Source: Pedobacter paludis (lineage in GTDB: Bacteria > Bacteroidota > Bacteroidia > Sphingobacteriales > Sphingobacteriaceae). From it: a DNA stretch of 64,000 nt. Numbering within the stretch: the stretch's first letter is position 1; every line of letters starts with the position of its first letter. The notes below the pieces were generated by a model. The model was not told the origin of the DNA, did no database searches, and was given only the letters and a program-made list of their open reading frames with translations. The stretch lies in contig NZ_QGNY01000001.1 of NCBI RefSeq assembly GCF_003173575.1, positions 372,001 through 436,000 on the forward strand. The letters are read 5' to 3'. A program made the position numbers and the translations under genes. Shown here in pieces: positions 62,991 through 64,000 of the stretch.

Positions 62991-64000
62991 ATGATCATGA
63001 TATCAGCTAAAAAAACAACAATAACCAAAGATAGCTTTTGCAGCCTGTTTATGAGCTGTGCCATGGCACTGTTCATTTTGTTTTCAGGATGTAAAAAACT
63101 TGTTGAAGTACCTTCACCTAGCAGCACAGTAGATATTGAAAATGTCTACAATGATGATGTAACAGCTGCAGCAGTACTTAATGGGATGTACACGGAACTA
63201 TCATTGAGACCAGGCTTAGAAGTTACCTCATCGGCATTTCTGAGTGTAGCGCCAGGTCTTTCGGCAGATGAACTAACACTTTTCGCTAACAACGACAGCT
63301 ACATCGATTACTATCGTAACAGTCTCAACGCAAATTCGGTGAATAATGTCCTCTACTGGTCTGCAGGGTATCATCGGTGTTATGCTTCCACAGTTGCAAT
63401 AGAAGGTCTTACCAAGGCTGATAAGCTAACACCGGATTTACGCAGACAGTTGCTTGGTCAGGCATATTTCTTAAGAGCATTCCAGTTTTTTTATCTTACC
63501 AGTCTTTATGGAGATGTTCCCTTGCCATTAACCTCAAATTACAAAGTAAACGAATTGTTGCCTCGCGCTCCTTCAGAAGAGGTCATGAACCAAGTTATTG
63601 CAGACCTCAGAACAGCAGAAACATTGGTAAGTGAAAATTATATTGATGTTAAAGGTAAAAAAGAAACTTCCACTCGTATTACACCCAATAAGGCCGCAGT
63701 GCAAGCGATGCTGGCCAGAGCTTACCTGTTCAAAAGCGACTATCAAAATGCTGAAAAATGTGCCACAGCCGTTATCAATCAAACTTCTCGCTACAAACTG
63801 GTGCCGCTCGATGAAGTTTTTCTCGCGAACTCCTCAGAAGCCATCTGGCAATTACAACCCGTGATCAATGGTGCAAATACTCAAGATGGATTGATTTTTA
63901 TTTTGCCTTCAAGTGGGCCTGGAGATTCTTATCCATTTCTACTTGATAATCAACTTGCTGTTTCATTTTCCGTTAACGATCTTCGCAAGAAAAAATGGGT
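62991..64000 (+). CDS. SusD/RagB-family lipoprotein, 3' end outside the window
   Basis: Open for 336 codons to the window edge, from the ATG at 62991 (or 62997), 7 bp after susC. A lipoprotein signal ends at FSGC (Cys34), followed by KKLVEVPSP. The SusD landmark QAYFLRAFQFFYLTSLYGDVPLPL is present, followed by the typical RITPNKAAVQAMLARAYLF TPR-like segment, both cut here to their cores. It is the surface lid of the second SusC. The C-terminal ligand-binding part cannot be judged. Confidence 0.92.
   Translation, partial: MIMISAKKTTITKDSFCSLFMSCAMALFILFSGCKKLVEVPSPSSTVDIENVYNDDVTAAAVLNGMYTELSLRPGLEVTSSAFLSVAPGLSADELTLFANNDSYIDYYRNSLNANSVNNVLYWSAGYHRCYASTVAIEGLTKADKLTPDLRRQLLGQAYFLRAFQFFYLTSLYGDVPLPLTSNYKVNELLPRAPSEEVMNQVIADLRTAETLVSENYIDVKGKKETSTRITPNKAAVQAMLARAYLFKSDYQNAEKCATAVINQTSRYKLVPLDEVFLANSSEAIWQLQPVINGANTQDGLIFILPSSGPGDSYPFLLDNQLAVSFSVNDLRKKKW

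Noticed and set aside
1..64000. tRNA genes, attachment sites or an integrase marking the island ends
   Set aside because: None was recognised on either strand; the borders of the mobile region are probably outside the window or not visible by eye.

Overview
The window comes from a Bacteroidetes chromosome, most likely family Sphingobacteriaceae (Pedobacter- or Mucilaginibacter-like). The reasons are two FecI/FecR/SusC/SusD loci whose SusC proteins carry an N-terminal STN domain, a Bacteroidetes MobA/MobB/TraG cassette, an RteC-like gene, and promoters of the TTTG / TAnnTTTG type in place of sigma-70 boxes. No rRNA, tRNA, integrase, transposase or CRISPR array was seen.

Layout. (1) 0-1.5 kb: the 5' part of an RteC-like regulator, a small XRE regulator, and between that and the first sigma gene a promoter followed by a ~113-nt rod-like RNA fold. 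(2) 1.5-17 kb: a polysaccharide-utilization-type locus: ECF sigma, FecR anti-sigma, SusC, SusD, S9 peptidase, thioredoxin-like protein, GH120 beta-xylosidase-like protein and GH78 alpha-L-rhamnosidase. (3) 17-20.4 kb: a retron made of a DUF4365 nuclease-like gene, a small partner gene, an msr-msd-like RNA and a retron reverse transcriptase, followed by a convergent gene of unknown function. (4) 21-24.8 kb: ordinary genes: a PLP-dependent alpha-oxoamine synthase (serine palmitoyltransferase type), a TetR regulator, a frameshifted GNAT acetyltransferase and a membrane-bound LuxR-type regulator. (5) 25-57 kb: a dense accessory, defence-like island. It holds a DUF4238/SEC-C protein with a Ser/Thr kinase; a mobilization cassette with a probable oriT; a patatin / caspase-like / STAND NTPase / beta-propeller operon; a three-gene RES-domain operon; a subtilisin; a HEPN-like gene pair; a REase-ImmA/IrrE + KAP-type NTPase + HEPN operon; a large nuclease-like protein; and a membrane trypsin-like protease with a secreted partner. 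(6) 57.5-64 kb: a second sigma/FecR/SusC/SusD locus, cut off inside SusD.

How the parts fit. In both PULs an outer-membrane transporter with an STN domain should signal through FecR to the ECF sigma factor. Both loci share a two-block DNA motif between sigma and fecR, and a tiny leader ORF followed by hairpins between fecR and susC; these may be undescribed regulatory elements. The central island looks like mobile immunity cargo beside mobilization genes. Two of its operons (patatin/caspase/STAND and trypsin/secreted protein) share a near-identical 20-bp operator-like sequence over the promoter, which suggests one common repressor. The most promising possibly undescribed systems are the retron with a DUF4365 nuclease-like effector pair, the RES three-gene operon, and the REase-IrrE/KAP/HEPN operon.
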